Positions 17,837-26,032 of a stretch of DNA of 45,436 nucleotides are shown in pieces. The position numbers and the translations under genes are program-made. Every line of letters begins with the position of its first letter. Position 1 is the stretch's first letter. Source of the stretch: JAEUIG01 sp046349775 (GTDB taxonomy: Bacteria > Planctomycetota > Planctomycetia > Planctomycetales > Planctomycetaceae); contig JAXMBS010000045.1 of NCBI GenBank assembly GCA_046349775.1, positions 1-45,436 on the forward strand. The letters are read 5' to 3'. The notes beneath the pieces are model-generated. The model worked only from the letters and a program-made list of their open reading frames with translations, did no database searches and was not told where the DNA came from.

Positions 17837-19138
17837 TCAGTCGTTCCGCAGCTTGAGGCCCAGCTCGCCCAGCTTGGCGCGGATTTCGTTCAGCGATGTG
17901 ACGCCGAAGTTCTTCGCCGACAGCAGTTCGTCCGGGGTCCGCTGGACCAGTTCGGCCACGGCAACGATGCCCAGCCGCGCCATGCACTTGCGGCTGCGGA
18001 CCGACAGGTTGAGTTCGGCCACCGGCGTGCCGAGCAACTGCTGCTCCTGCGGCGACATGTCGCGGAACGTCACCGCCGGCTCGCGTCCCTTTTCGTGCAG
18101 GTTCTGACCGATCGTCAGGCCATGCGTCCGCATCAGTTCGCGGACCTCGTTGAGCGACGTTTCGCCGAAGTTCTTCCCCGACAGCAATTCCTGCTCGCTG
18201 ATCCGGGTCAAATCGCCGAGCGACCGGATATTCATCCCGGACAGGCAGTTCCGGCTCCGCACCGACAATTCGAAGTCCGTCACGGGACGGTTCAGCAGGT
18301 GTTCGAGCCGCTGCTGCTGCTTGAGCGACTCCTCGTCGTAGTACATGTCGCTCGTGGCTTCGATGTCCTTCATGTACAGCCGGGCCCGCTCGTTGGTCGG
18401 GTCCTGCTGCAGCACGCGCTCGAAGCAGTATTGCGCGGCCGGGTAGTTCTCGCGGTCCTCGTACAGCAGTCCCAGGTTCAGCAGCGCTCCGAGATAGAAC
18501 GGCGGCTTCGCCAGGCACCGCTCATAGAGCTGGATGGCGTCGTCGTCATTGCCGTGCAGGGCATTCTGGAACGCCAGCGAGAACAGCGCCCGGGAATGAT
18601 GCGGGTCCATGTCGACGGCGCGCTCGAAGTATTCGATCGCGCCGAACGTGTCGGCGCGGTCAAACATCACGCAGCCCATCTGGAAGCAGTACTCGGCCAT
18701 GCGCGCCCCTTCGCCGCCCGTGCTGCGAATCAATTTCTCGGCCTCGTCGAGCTTGCCGAGTTGTCGCAACTCTCCCGCGCGGCGCAGCGTGCACTCGATC
18801 GGACTGAATCCGAGTTTTCCCCCTTCCTCGAACTCCTTGGCGGATTTCTCGTGCTCGCCGAGGGTCGACAGCGCCTGCGCCAGGTAGTAGCGCCCGATCC
18901 CTTCCTTGGCGCCACTGAGCATGTCGACGGCCCGGTGATGCTGCCCCAGCAGGAACAGGCCAATTCCCGCCCGCGACCTGAGCGACGGATTCGCGCCCGA
19001 TTCGGCGATGACCTGCTCGACGGCGCGACGGAATTCGGCCGCGCCTGGCCCGGAGGCCGACGCCATCATCCGCTTGATGTCTTCGGCGCTGAGCGCGGAG
19101 GGGCTCTTGAGCGTCTCGAGAAAATTGACGTTCTTCAT
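17837..19138 (-). CDS. TPR protein with two tandem RNA polymerase alpha-CTD domains
   Basis: ATG 19138 gives 433 residues; earlier in-frame starts exist but lack a clear ribosome site. Residues ~50-270 contain tetratricopeptide repeats (for example AIEYFERAVDMDPHHSRALFSLAF and AAQYCFERVLQQDPTNERARLYM). Two consecutive copies of the alpha C-terminal domain of RNA polymerase follow, at ~283-345 and ~368-430. Copy 1 has ELSVRSRNCL and GKNFGETSLNEVRE, keeping the Arg and Asn equivalent to R265/N268 that contact UP-element DNA. Copy 2 has NLSVRSRKCM and AKNFGVTSLNEIRAKL, with Lys in place of that Asn. No alpha N-terminal assembly domain is present, so it is not the enzyme subunit. It probably binds DNA or transcription factors through the CTDs and partner proteins through the TPRs. 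Confidence 0.88.
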   Translation of the reverse strand: MKNVNFLETLKSPSALSAEDIKRMMASASGPGAAEFRRAVEQVIAESGANPSLRSRAGIGLFLLGQHHRAVDMLSGAKEGIGRYYLAQALSTLGEHEKSAKEFEEGGKLGFSPIECTLRRAGELRQLGKLDEAEKLIRSTGGEGARMAEYCFQMGCVMFDRADTFGAIEYFERAVDMDPHHSRALFSLAFQNALHGNDDDAIQLYERCLAKPPFYLGALLNLGLLYEDRENYPAAQYCFERVLQQDPTNERARLYMKDIEATSDMYYDEESLKQQQRLEHLLNRPVTDFELSVRSRNCLSGMNIRSLGDLTRISEQELLSGKNFGETSLNEVRELMRTHGLTIGQNLHEKGREPAVTFRDMSPQEQQLLGTPVAELNLSVRSRKCMARLGIVAVAELVQRTPDELLSAKNFGVTSLNEIRAKLGELGLKLRND

Positions 19139-19425
19139 CGGAGCAGGAGTTTGTCCAGTCACCAACGCAGGACCCTTCACTTCGTAAACTTCGGGGGGCG
19201 CACGACGAGCCAGTTCAGGTACGCGAATGTCAGCCGACGTCCAGCGGCGTGCTGCATCTGCCTCTATCCCGCGGAACCCAGCCGGGGTTCCGTCGCTCGT
19301 CAGAGGAGCAATGAGTATACTCATCGCGCCGTCGCATGCAACCGGCAACCCCCCTTGTCTGCAGGTGCGTCCTGGTACGCAAGTCCCTGCGCCACACCGA
19401 TCACCGACGGACGGACCCGCCCGCC

Positions 19426-20682
19426 ATGCCCCAGCTTCCGCGCATTTTCGCCGCCCTGCTCCTGCTCGCGACGACCGGCCGCGCACTCCACGCCGGCGAT
19501 TGGCCGCAAATCCTCGGCCCCCACCGCAACGGCATCGCCGGCGATGACGAAAAGCTGGCAGACCGTTGGCCCGCAGGCGGTCCCCCCGTCGTCTGGAGCC
19601 TCCCCGTCGGGCAGGGTTTTGCCGGCCCGGCCGTCGTCGGCGACCGCGTGCTCGTCTTTGACCGGCGCGACAGCGAGGAGCGGCTCTTCTCTGTCCAGAC
19701 GTCCGACGGCGGGGAGCAATGGATGCAGGCCTGGCCCACCAGCTTTGTCCCCCTCTACGGCCGTGATGACGGTCCCATGTGCGTCCCCGCGGTCGCTGAC
19801 GGAGCCGTCGTCGCACTCGGCGCTGAGGGACAACTGTCCTGCTTTGACCTGGCCACAGGCAAAGTCCGCTGGCGGCATGACACCAAAACCGAGTTCGATC
19901 CGCTGGAAGGATACTTCGGGGCAGGGAGCAGTCCGCTGATCGATGGGGGAACGGTGTACGTCATCGTCGGCGGCCGTTCACAAAAGGCCGGCATCGTGGC
20001 GTTCGACCTGGTCACGGGTGACGTCCGGTGGAAGGCGGTCGAGGACGGCGCCAGCTATTCGTCCCCTGTAATCGCCGCGGTCGGCGGAAAACCGCGCCTG
20101 GTCGCACTCACCCGCTTCAAGTGCTCGGTGCTCGATCCCGCCAGTGGAACAGTCGACTTCGAGTTTCCCTACGGCGTCCGGTCGCCGTCTGTCACAGCGG
20201 CGAATCCGCTGATGATCGGGGATGCGTTCTTCCTGTCGGCCAGTTATGGCATCGGCGCGCGGCTCGTCGGTTTCGACGGCGTGCAACGCTGGGAATCCAA
20301 CGATCTGATGTCGAGCCAGTACACGACGTGCGTTGCGCATGACGGCCTGCTGTACGGCATCGACGGCCGGCAGGACATCCCCCCCGCGACCCTCAGATGC
20401 TTCGACCCAATCACGCAGAATGTCGTCTGGTCGAAAGAGAACTTCGGCTATGCGACGCTCATCAAGGCGGATGGCAAGCTGCTCATCATGAAGACCAACG
20501 GCGAATTCGTCCTCGCCCAGGTGGGCGGTGACGCGTACCGGGAACTGGCGCGGACCCGACTGTTCGCAGACGCCAATGAGCGGAACAATCCCGTCCGCGC
20601 CCTGCCGGCCCTGTCGAACGGCCGCTTCTACGCCCGCGACAGTCGGACTCTCAAGTGCGTCGACCTGCGGGCGGCGAATTGA
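19426..20682 (+). CDS. Secreted PQQ-like beta-propeller repeat protein
   Basis: ATG 19426 starts a 418-residue protein with a signal peptide (PQLPRIFAALLLLATTGRALHAG). The mature part begins DWPQILGPHRNGI, the typical opening of planctomycete PQQ-binding-like (quinoprotein-fold) propellers. Blades show the usual pattern LSCFDLATGKVRWRHDT, IVAFDLVTGDVRWKAVE and LRCFDPITQNVVWSKEN. No dehydrogenase active-site motif or heme site (CxxCH) is seen. It is probably a structural or ligand-binding propeller rather than a quinoprotein enzyme. It lies 80 bases upstream of nrdR, with a word-like repeat between, and diverges from the TPR/alpha-CTD gene. Confidence 0.87.
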   Translation: MPQLPRIFAALLLLATTGRALHAGDWPQILGPHRNGIAGDDEKLADRWPAGGPPVVWSLPVGQGFAGPAVVGDRVLVFDRRDSEERLFSVQTSDGGEQWMQAWPTSFVPLYGRDDGPMCVPAVADGAVVALGAEGQLSCFDLATGKVRWRHDTKTEFDPLEGYFGAGSSPLIDGGTVYVIVGGRSQKAGIVAFDLVTGDVRWKAVEDGASYSSPVIAAVGGKPRLVALTRFKCSVLDPASGTVDFEFPYGVRSPSVTAANPLMIGDAFFLSASYGIGARLVGFDGVQRWESNDLMSSQYTTCVAHDGLLYGIDGRQDIPPATLRCFDPITQNVVWSKENFGYATLIKADGKLLIMKTNGEFVLAQVGGDAYRELARTRLFADANERNNPVRALPALSNGRFYARDSRTLKCVDLRAAN

Positions 20683-20763
20683 TTTTCGATTTGCGACTTC
20701 CGATTTTTCGGGTAGCGCTGACCCCAATTGCTGACACCTGATCACTGACTGCTGACTGCTGAC
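20683..20763. repeat. Intergenic ATTTTCG and CTGACTGCTGA word repeats
   Basis: TTGATTTTCGATTTGCGACT and a following TTCCGATTTTTCGGG run are succeeded by GCTGACACCTGATCACTGAC and similar words ending 2 bases before the nrdR start codon. The nrdR ribosome-binding site is therefore unclear. Confidence 0.5.
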
Positions 20764-21246
<483 letters not shown>

Positions 21247-21540
21247 TGTTCGATGCGATAGGAAAACAGGAAGAACGGAGGGCGCGGAGCCAATCGGTAG
21301 TGTCCTCATTAATCGCCGCCCCGGAATTCGGACACGCGGGTTGCCATCGCAGTGGCAACTCTTCCACTTCGTCACCGTGCTCAATACGGCTAACGCGCCG
21401 ATTCTTGCCAAAACGCATCGCACGTGGATAGGCGGTTGGTTGCATCTGTGGCAGCTTGATACCCGTACTCATTGAGTGCGTTCTGAATCATCCATCGACG
21501 TTAGGCGGTCGCGCCGAATGACCACCATTCTCGGCTATCC
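21247..21540. other. Intergenic start of a gene-poor island
   Basis: No convincing gene. A perfect 7-base hairpin, GTTGCCA / TGGCAAC with a 6-base loop, lies around 21340-21359. A minus-strand frame through 21472 reads partly like protein, but it overlaps nrdR and has no support. Confidence 0.4.
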
Positions 21541-21788
21541 GACCGCCGAATGCCGGCCGCACGGCCACCATCACGGCATCCACGGCTGAAGGCGTCATGC
21601 CGAGCGTAATCCACGGCCGAGTAATCTCAGGCGGTCACGACATCAGCGCCGTGCGGCACCACGACCGTAAGCACCATCACAGCGTGTCTGACCATCCGGC
21701 GGGTGCGGTGCGGCATCCCAGTAGTGTAGCCACGTCGCTTGGACGTTCGATGACCTGTACGACCACGTCAGGGCCTGAGATCAGCCGG

Positions 21789-21813
21789 ACCCCGCCGAAT
21801 TGGCGGGGTTTTT
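21789..21813 (+). terminator. Intrinsic terminator at the end of array unit 1
   Basis: CCCCGCC (21790-21796), loop GAATT, GGCGGGG (21802-21808) and then five T. This is a strong Rho-independent signature, 10 bases after the unit-1 stop codon (21777-21779). Confidence 0.75.
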
Positions 21814-21888
21814 CATGCGCTGTGGTAGACTGCGGGAGGGACCCAGCGTATCGCTAATCGCTTCCTCAATCCCGCCGCATGGCTCGCG

Positions 21889-22011
21889 ATGGCAGCGGTC
21901 ACGTTCGTACCGGTGGACGATGGATCGGCCAAAAGCACGGCGGTCGTGGGAGTCGCCTTGGCAGCGATCTTGGCTTACGAAGTCGTTCGCAAAAAATTCA
22001 AATTAGGATAA
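21889..22011 (+). CDS. Tiny hydrophobic peptide in array unit 1
   Basis: From ATG 21889 the frame gives 40 residues: AAVTFVPVDDGSAKS, then a membrane-like AVVGVALAAILAYEVV, and a basic tail RKKFKLG. The frame stays open upstream through ANRFLNPAAWLA, giving a first hydrophobic segment. A good ribosome site GGAGGG (21835-21840) sits 9 bases before an ATC codon at 21850, so the true start may be a non-standard or mutated codon there (53 residues). The layout (short helix, turn, second helix, Lys-rich end) resembles the frame at 23342-23531 in unit 3. Function unknown; small membrane peptides include type I toxins, but nothing proves that here. Confidence 0.4.
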   Translation: MAAVTFVPVDDGSAKSTAVVGVALAAILAYEVVRKKFKLG

Positions 22012-22129
22012 TATACTACACATCACCGTGATCTAAAGACCGGCGATTCGCCTGGCGACGGAGACAACGTGACGGTTCTAGTGAACTGCCGCGCTCGTCC
22101 TGCGCTACTTCCGGCCATTCCGCATGTCC

Positions 22130-22417
22130 CTACTTCCTCCCACGAAGCAGGTGTCCAAAGCCGTTGAACCATACCCAAGCGTGGGCGGTTTCAAAAGTTT
22201 TGGCACATGGTAGATCGGACCTCATGTACCGAAATAGCGGCTGGAAGACGTAATTCCTGACTTCGATTAACGTCGCCAACTGTTGTGACGATCTGTCTGA
22301 CGCGCTCGACCGTTCATCCACTCTAATGCGAAGTAGCATCCGACACCAGACCGGTGGTAGCACCACGACCGCCACGCCATCACGCGCTGACGATCCTGCG
22401 GCGGCGGGCAGCGGCAT
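22130..22417 (-). CDS. Possible decayed reading frame in array unit 2
   Basis: A 95-residue minus-strand frame whose second half has balanced composition (ATLIEVRNYVFQPLFRYM, then KTFETAHAWVWFNGFGHLL). Its first half overlaps the 5' block of unit 2 and is unlikely to be translated. It occupies the place in unit 2 that the minus-strand frame 22739-23013 has in unit 3. The two proteins align only weakly. It is probably a remnant. Confidence 0.25.
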   Translation of the reverse strand: MPLPAAAGSSARDGVAVVVLPPVWCRMLLRIRVDERSSASDRSSQQLATLIEVRNYVFQPLFRYMRSDLPCAKTFETAHAWVWFNGFGHLLRGRK

Positions 22418-22544
22418 GGCCGGATTGTACCACGCCGCTGAACACCGCCGCCGCTACAGGCTCACTCCGGCAATGCATGGGCATCACGAGCGAACTGCAC
22501 GATTGCGCGGCTGTACGACGGAGTGATGGCGTAGGGTAGAATGA

Positions 22545-22568
22545 CCTCCGGTGCTGAACCGGGGTTTT
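22545..22568 (+). terminator. Terminator-like hairpin at the end of array unit 2
   Basis: CTCCGGT (22546-22552) and ACCGGGG (22558-22564) form a 7-base stem with one G-T pair, followed by four T. It lies 11 bases after the unit-2 stop, in the same position as the unit-1 terminator. Confidence 0.55.
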
Positions 22569-22727
22569 CACGCAAGCGGGTCGGAAGAAGTGATCGCCGA
22601 AGCCAATTTTGAGCTACAGCTTCACCGTCGAATTGCTGGCGGTAGGGTGGTCATCTCAAGTCGGCCTGTGGTATTAATGTTGGGCCGAGCGTGACGCAGG
22701 CGACTATGCTAACTGCGAAACGTTTTT

Positions 22728-22754
22728 TCAATGACCCACTACCCGCCGCCGGGT
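22728..22754. repeat. Hairpin repeat TGACCCACTACCCGCCGCCGGGT, copy 1
   Basis: ACCCG/CGGGT arms around CCGC, preceded by TTTTTTCAATGACCCACT. A second copy with nearly the same flank lies 809 bases downstream (23536-23562). The pair marks corresponding ends of array units 2 and 3. Confidence 0.6.
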
Positions 22755-23013
22755 AGTCCTGATTTGAAAATCGCGGCAGGAACACGCGGGTTAGTATTGC
22801 TTTGGCATGCTTCGATCGTCGCCGCGCTCAATTCGATCGACGGCAGATTCTTGTCGAGACGCACTCGCACGGGATAATCGCGAAGACCAGGATACCTTGT
22901 GAATCTGCGAAGATTCCAAGCGGTCGAATTCTCGCTTGCATGAGTTGCTTCGCCAAAGACCAGCCAGTTTCTGGAGGCGTCGACGTGCTCCAGCCCCACA
23001 ACTGCAATCCCAT
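22739..23013 (-). CDS. Small unknown protein, frameshifted, in array unit 3
   Basis: AAGGAG lies about 10 bases before ATG 23013, which starts MGLQLWG. The neighbouring frame then continues sensibly from ~22999: VVGLEHVDASRNWLVFGEAT, then NLRRFTRYPGLRDYPVRVRL, and a C-terminus KSGLPGGG, stopping at 22739. Joining the two needs one base near 23000 and yields about 91 residues. Composition is ordinary for a soluble protein. I recognise no family. It is divergent from the plus-strand coding remains of unit 3, and its stop codon sits inside a repeated hairpin. Confidence 0.45.
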
Positions 23014-23341
23014 GACCACTGTCTCCTTATCGGTCATGCCGACCTTGATAGCCGCGACCGCTGAATCTCAGGCGTCTCGCGCGTCGCCATCCATTTGTGT
23101 TGAGTCCCAGCAGCATCACGACCGCCAGGTGCCATCACGTGCGTCGACGATCCGGCGGGGCGGTGGCGGGCAGGATTTCCACGCCGGGCGAACGCCGGAG
23201 GCCGTTACAGGCTCACCCCGGCGATGCAGGGGGATTACGCACGAATTGGTGGACGATGGAACGGCTGTATGATGAGGTGCTGGCGTAGGCCAGAATGGAC
23301 CTGCGTAATAAGCCGGGGGTTTTTCATGCGCGGAGGGTGAA

Positions 23342-23542
23342 ATGAAGCGGATTCTGGCAGCGCTTGTGTGCTTCCTTGCTGCGGGGCTCGCGTTCGACTC
23401 CGGCATGCGGAGCATGTCCGCAGCAGACACAGTCTGGCAAGCTCTCGAAGCCGTTTATTATCACCGTGATCAATGTGCCGATGGGGGTCTACTGGTTGCT
23501 GCGGAAGCCGAACCAGAATCCAGGCAAATAATTTTCAAATGA
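23342..23542 (+). CDS. Tiny hydrophobic peptide in array unit 3, probably frameshifted
   Basis: GGAGGG lies just before ATG 23342, which starts a leader-like KRILAALVCFLAAGLAFDSG. The annotated frame runs 66 residues, but its second half looks out of frame. The alternative frame gives KPFIITVINVPMGVYWLLRKPNQNPGK, a second membrane-like segment with a Lys-rich end, stopping at 23531. This mirrors the tiny frame after the unit-1 terminator. A single indel near 23440 would join them. Confidence 0.4.
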   Translation: MKRILAALVCFLAAGLAFDSGMRSMSAADTVWQALEAVYYHRDQCADGGLLVAAEAEPESRQIIFK

Positions 23543-23562
23543 CCCCACTACCCGCCGCCGGG
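23536..23562. repeat. Hairpin repeat, copy 2
   Basis: TCAAATGACCCCACTACCCG and then CCGCCGGGT, the same hairpin as at 22728-22754 with one inserted C. It ends the array 85 bases before the ceramidase-like gene. Confidence 0.6.
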
Positions 23563-23646
23563 TGACGCCCGCTGTCACTTGACTCCGCGCCCTCCTCCGT
23601 TTCCTCTGTTCCCTCCTGCTGGTTCCTTTAGGCCGCGGAGTTTCAC

Positions 23647-25093
23647 GTGTATCGAATTGTGCTCCTTGTCGTCACTGCGGTGCTGACAGCAACTTCGCTG
23701 TCGGCCGCGGAGCCCCTCCGTGTCGGATTCGCCCAGACCGACATCACACCGCCGAACGGGTTTCCGATGGCGGGCTACTATCACGAGCGGCTGGCGGAAG
23801 GCGCCATTGATCCGCTGCTCGCCAAAGCGATCGTGTTCAGCGGTGAGCACGAACAGGCGGCGCTGGTCGTCTGCGACCTGATCGGCATTTCGATCGATTT
23901 GTCGACCCACATCCGCCGGGAAGCCTCCGACCGGACCGGCATCCCGGTCGCCAACATCGTGGTCGCCGGGACGCACTCGCACACCGCGCCGGATTATGGC
24001 CGGGAGCTGTACCTGGTCCTCGCTGGCACGCCGGGCGAACCGGCACGCCGCGTACATCGATCAGCTCATTCACCGCACGGCCGACGCAGTCGCCGCCGCC
24101 CAGGAGAACGCCGCTCCAGCCCGGCTCTTTGCCGGCTCGGCGCAACAGGAAACCCCGGTCTCCTTCAACCGCCGGTTCGTGATGCGCGACGGCAGCGCCC
24201 GCACCTGGATGAGCTACACGAGCCCCGACGTCGTCCGCGCGGCCGGGCCGATCGATCCTGAAATCCCGCTGCTGCTCGTGAAGAGCGCGGACGGGCAGCC
24301 GCGAGGACTGCTCAGCAGCTTCGCGCTGCACCTGGACACCGTCGGCGGGATGAAGTGGAGCGCCGACTATCCGTTCTTCATTGCCGAGTCGGTCCGCGCT
24401 GCGCTCGGTCCCGACGTCGTGTCGATCTTCGGTTTGGGGACGTGCGGTGACATCAACCACGTGAATCCGAATTCCAGCGACCGCAACAAGACCGACGTTA
24501 TCGGCCGCGCGCTGGGAGCGACAATCGCCGCTCGCGTCGGCGATCTCCCCGAATTGAAGACGAGCGACATCCGCGTACGGTCCAAGGTGGTGCACATGCC
24601 GCTGCAAGTCCCCACGAACGACGACCTGGCTGCTGCCGAGAAAGCCATCACCGCCGTCCAGCAGGGGCAGACGCTCGACTTCTACGAGCACGTCACAGCG
24701 TACAAGCGGCTGATTATCGACCGGATGGAACACAAGCCGCCGGTGATCGATTCCACGAAGCTGCTGACGTGGGGCCTGAACCACACGTGGGCCGGTGTCG
24801 GGGATTCGCTGCCGGTGGAAGTCCACGCGATCTGCATCGGCGACGAAGTGGCCATCGTCTGCCTGCCCGGCGAGGTCTTCGTCGACCTGGGCCTGGAGAT
24901 CAAGCGCGCTTCGCCGTTCCGCACCACGATGGTCCTGGAACTCGCCAACGCCTTCGAGACGCTCTACGTCCCGACCCGCGCGGCGTGTCCCCAGGGAAGC
25001 TACGAAGTCACCAACTCCGCGACGCAACCGGGCAGCGGGGAGATGCTCGTGGAGGCAGCGATTGGGCTATTGCGGGAAGCGGCCACCCGGTAA
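23647..25093 (+). CDS. Neutral/alkaline non-lysosomal ceramidase-like secreted protein, one frame break
   Basis: GTG 23647 opens a signal peptide (YRIVLLVVTAVLTATSLSAAEP). The mature N-terminus VGFAQTDITPPNGFPMAGYY and the zinc-site-like AGTHSHTAPD (~108-117) match the neutral ceramidase N-terminal fold seen in many planctomycete secreted hydrolases. The first frame becomes Arg-rich after LAGTPGEP. The -1 frame resumes with AAYIDQLIHRTADAV and runs to 25093 through SIFGLGTCGDINHVNP, AICIGDEVAIVCLPGEVFVDLG and ETLYVPTRAACPQGSYEV. One base lost around 24035-24050 explains this; rejoined length is about 482 residues. True ceramidase activity is not implied, since this family acts on varied or unknown amide substrates. 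A lone gene after the decayed array. Confidence 0.82.
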
Positions 25094-25143
25094 AAATCCG
25101 CGAAATCCGAAATCCGAAAGTTCGAATTTCGGATTTTGATTTC
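25094..25143. repeat. CGAAATCCGAAA / TTTCGGATTTTG intergenic repeat
   Basis: AAATCCGCGAAATCCGAAAT words are followed by their complement AATTTCGGATTTTGATTTC, making an imperfect hairpin between the convergent stops at 25093 and 25145. It may serve as a bidirectional terminator. Confidence 0.5.
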
Positions 25144-25144
25144 G

Positions 25145-25825
25145 TCATTTGAACGCCTTGTCCGGATCGAACCGCTCAACGATCGGCATGGTTTGCGTCT
25201 CGCCTTCGGAGTCTTCGTAGCTGTATTCGCCGGTGACGACGACATCGAACGCATCCAGCAGCGGCTGGTTGAGCTGCAGCCGTGAGGCTTCGACACCCTT
25301 CAGCACGAACATCTGCGACCGAGACGTGGATGACCCGCGCTGCTTGTAGGGATGTTCCTTGCGGAGGTCGACCGGCTCGATGACGACGAGCATGGAATCG
25401 CGGTCGAGCACCTTTTCGCAGTACACGGCCTGCTGATCGTCCGCATCATTGATCCGGCCGACGGTGCCGAGGGCGAACTGCGAGCCGTCGAATGCTTCGA
25501 GTCGTATGACCGACTTCGGAACGTAGCTCTGCTTCACCTTCTTCAGCTCGATGTGCAGCGCTTTCACCTTGTCCATTGTTTTCTGGACGGCCAATTGCGC
25601 CTGAGGGCCGTTGAGCCAACGGATCCGCGACTCGGCGTCGTGAATCTCGCGCTCGAGTGCCTCGATCTTCTGTTGCCGGTTCAGCGCAGGATGCGCGGCT
25701 CCGTACTTCTCGCGGGATGCCTTGACGGCCTCGGCGACCATTTCAGGCGTCGGCCGATCCGCAGCGGAGGCACAGGTGACGGAGAGACCAGCGACGACGA
25801 CCGCGAGGAACAGGCGACGAATCAT
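25145..25825 (-). CDS. Secreted coiled-coil protein of unknown function
   Basis: ATG 25825 gives 226 residues with a clean signal peptide (IRRLFLAVVVAGLSVTCASAA). A predicted coiled coil covers ~45-100 (RQQKIEALEREIHDAESRI and TMDKVKALHIELKKVKQ). A beta-rich domain follows, with SVIRLEAFDGSQFALGTVG, SMLVVIEPVDLR and FDVVVTGEYSYED. I recognise no family. It is divergent from aceE and convergent with the ceramidase-like gene, so it is monocistronic. Confidence 0.7.
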   Translation of the reverse strand: MIRRLFLAVVVAGLSVTCASAADRPTPEMVAEAVKASREKYGAAHPALNRQQKIEALEREIHDAESRIRWLNGPQAQLAVQKTMDKVKALHIELKKVKQSYVPKSVIRLEAFDGSQFALGTVGRINDADDQQAVYCEKVLDRDSMLVVIEPVDLRKEHPYKQRGSSTSRSQMFVLKGVEASRLQLNQPLLDAFDVVVTGEYSYEDSEGETQTMPIVERFDPDKAFK

Positions 25826-26032
25826 GGCGACGATGACTGGGCCGAGCGGACAGACCCGCAGGACGGCCGGGAGCTTACTTGGGAACGTCCCGATCGCGTA
25901 GATCAATTCTAGGCCACGTTTCGACACCGCAGTTCCGGTCCGGTTTCGATATGATTTCCGTCAGCGTCGCACTCCCATCCCCAGTGCCGGCCCCGCAGTG
26001 CAACTGCGGACGCGGAATGGAGTTCCCACCCG

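Larger units (their letters stand above)
21541..23560. repeat. Tandem array of three diverged ~755-bp units
   Basis: Three units share recognisable blocks. A 5' block CACGACCG..CCATCAC starts near 21657, 22361 and 23114. A block ACAGGCTCAC(T/C)CCGGC(A/G)ATGCA occurs in units 2 and 3 (near 22455 and 23206). A 3' block encodes LYDxVxA and then a stop at 21777, 22532 and 23286. Distances between these stops are 755 and 754 bases. Each stop is followed within about 40 bases by a GGGGTTTT-type element and then a tiny reading frame. Copies have drifted strongly and carry frame breaks. There are no transposase genes or clear flanking repeats. Confidence 0.65.

Noticed and set aside
18095..19939. 614-residue plus-strand reading frame
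   Set aside because: It opposes the TPR/alpha-CTD gene, which has clear domains, and runs out of phase into the PQQ gene.
21541..23560. CRISPR array or insertion sequence in the gene-poor island
   Set aside because: Repeat units are ~755 bp, diverged and contain coding remnants. There are no short identical repeats with unique spacers and no transposase or terminal inverted repeats.
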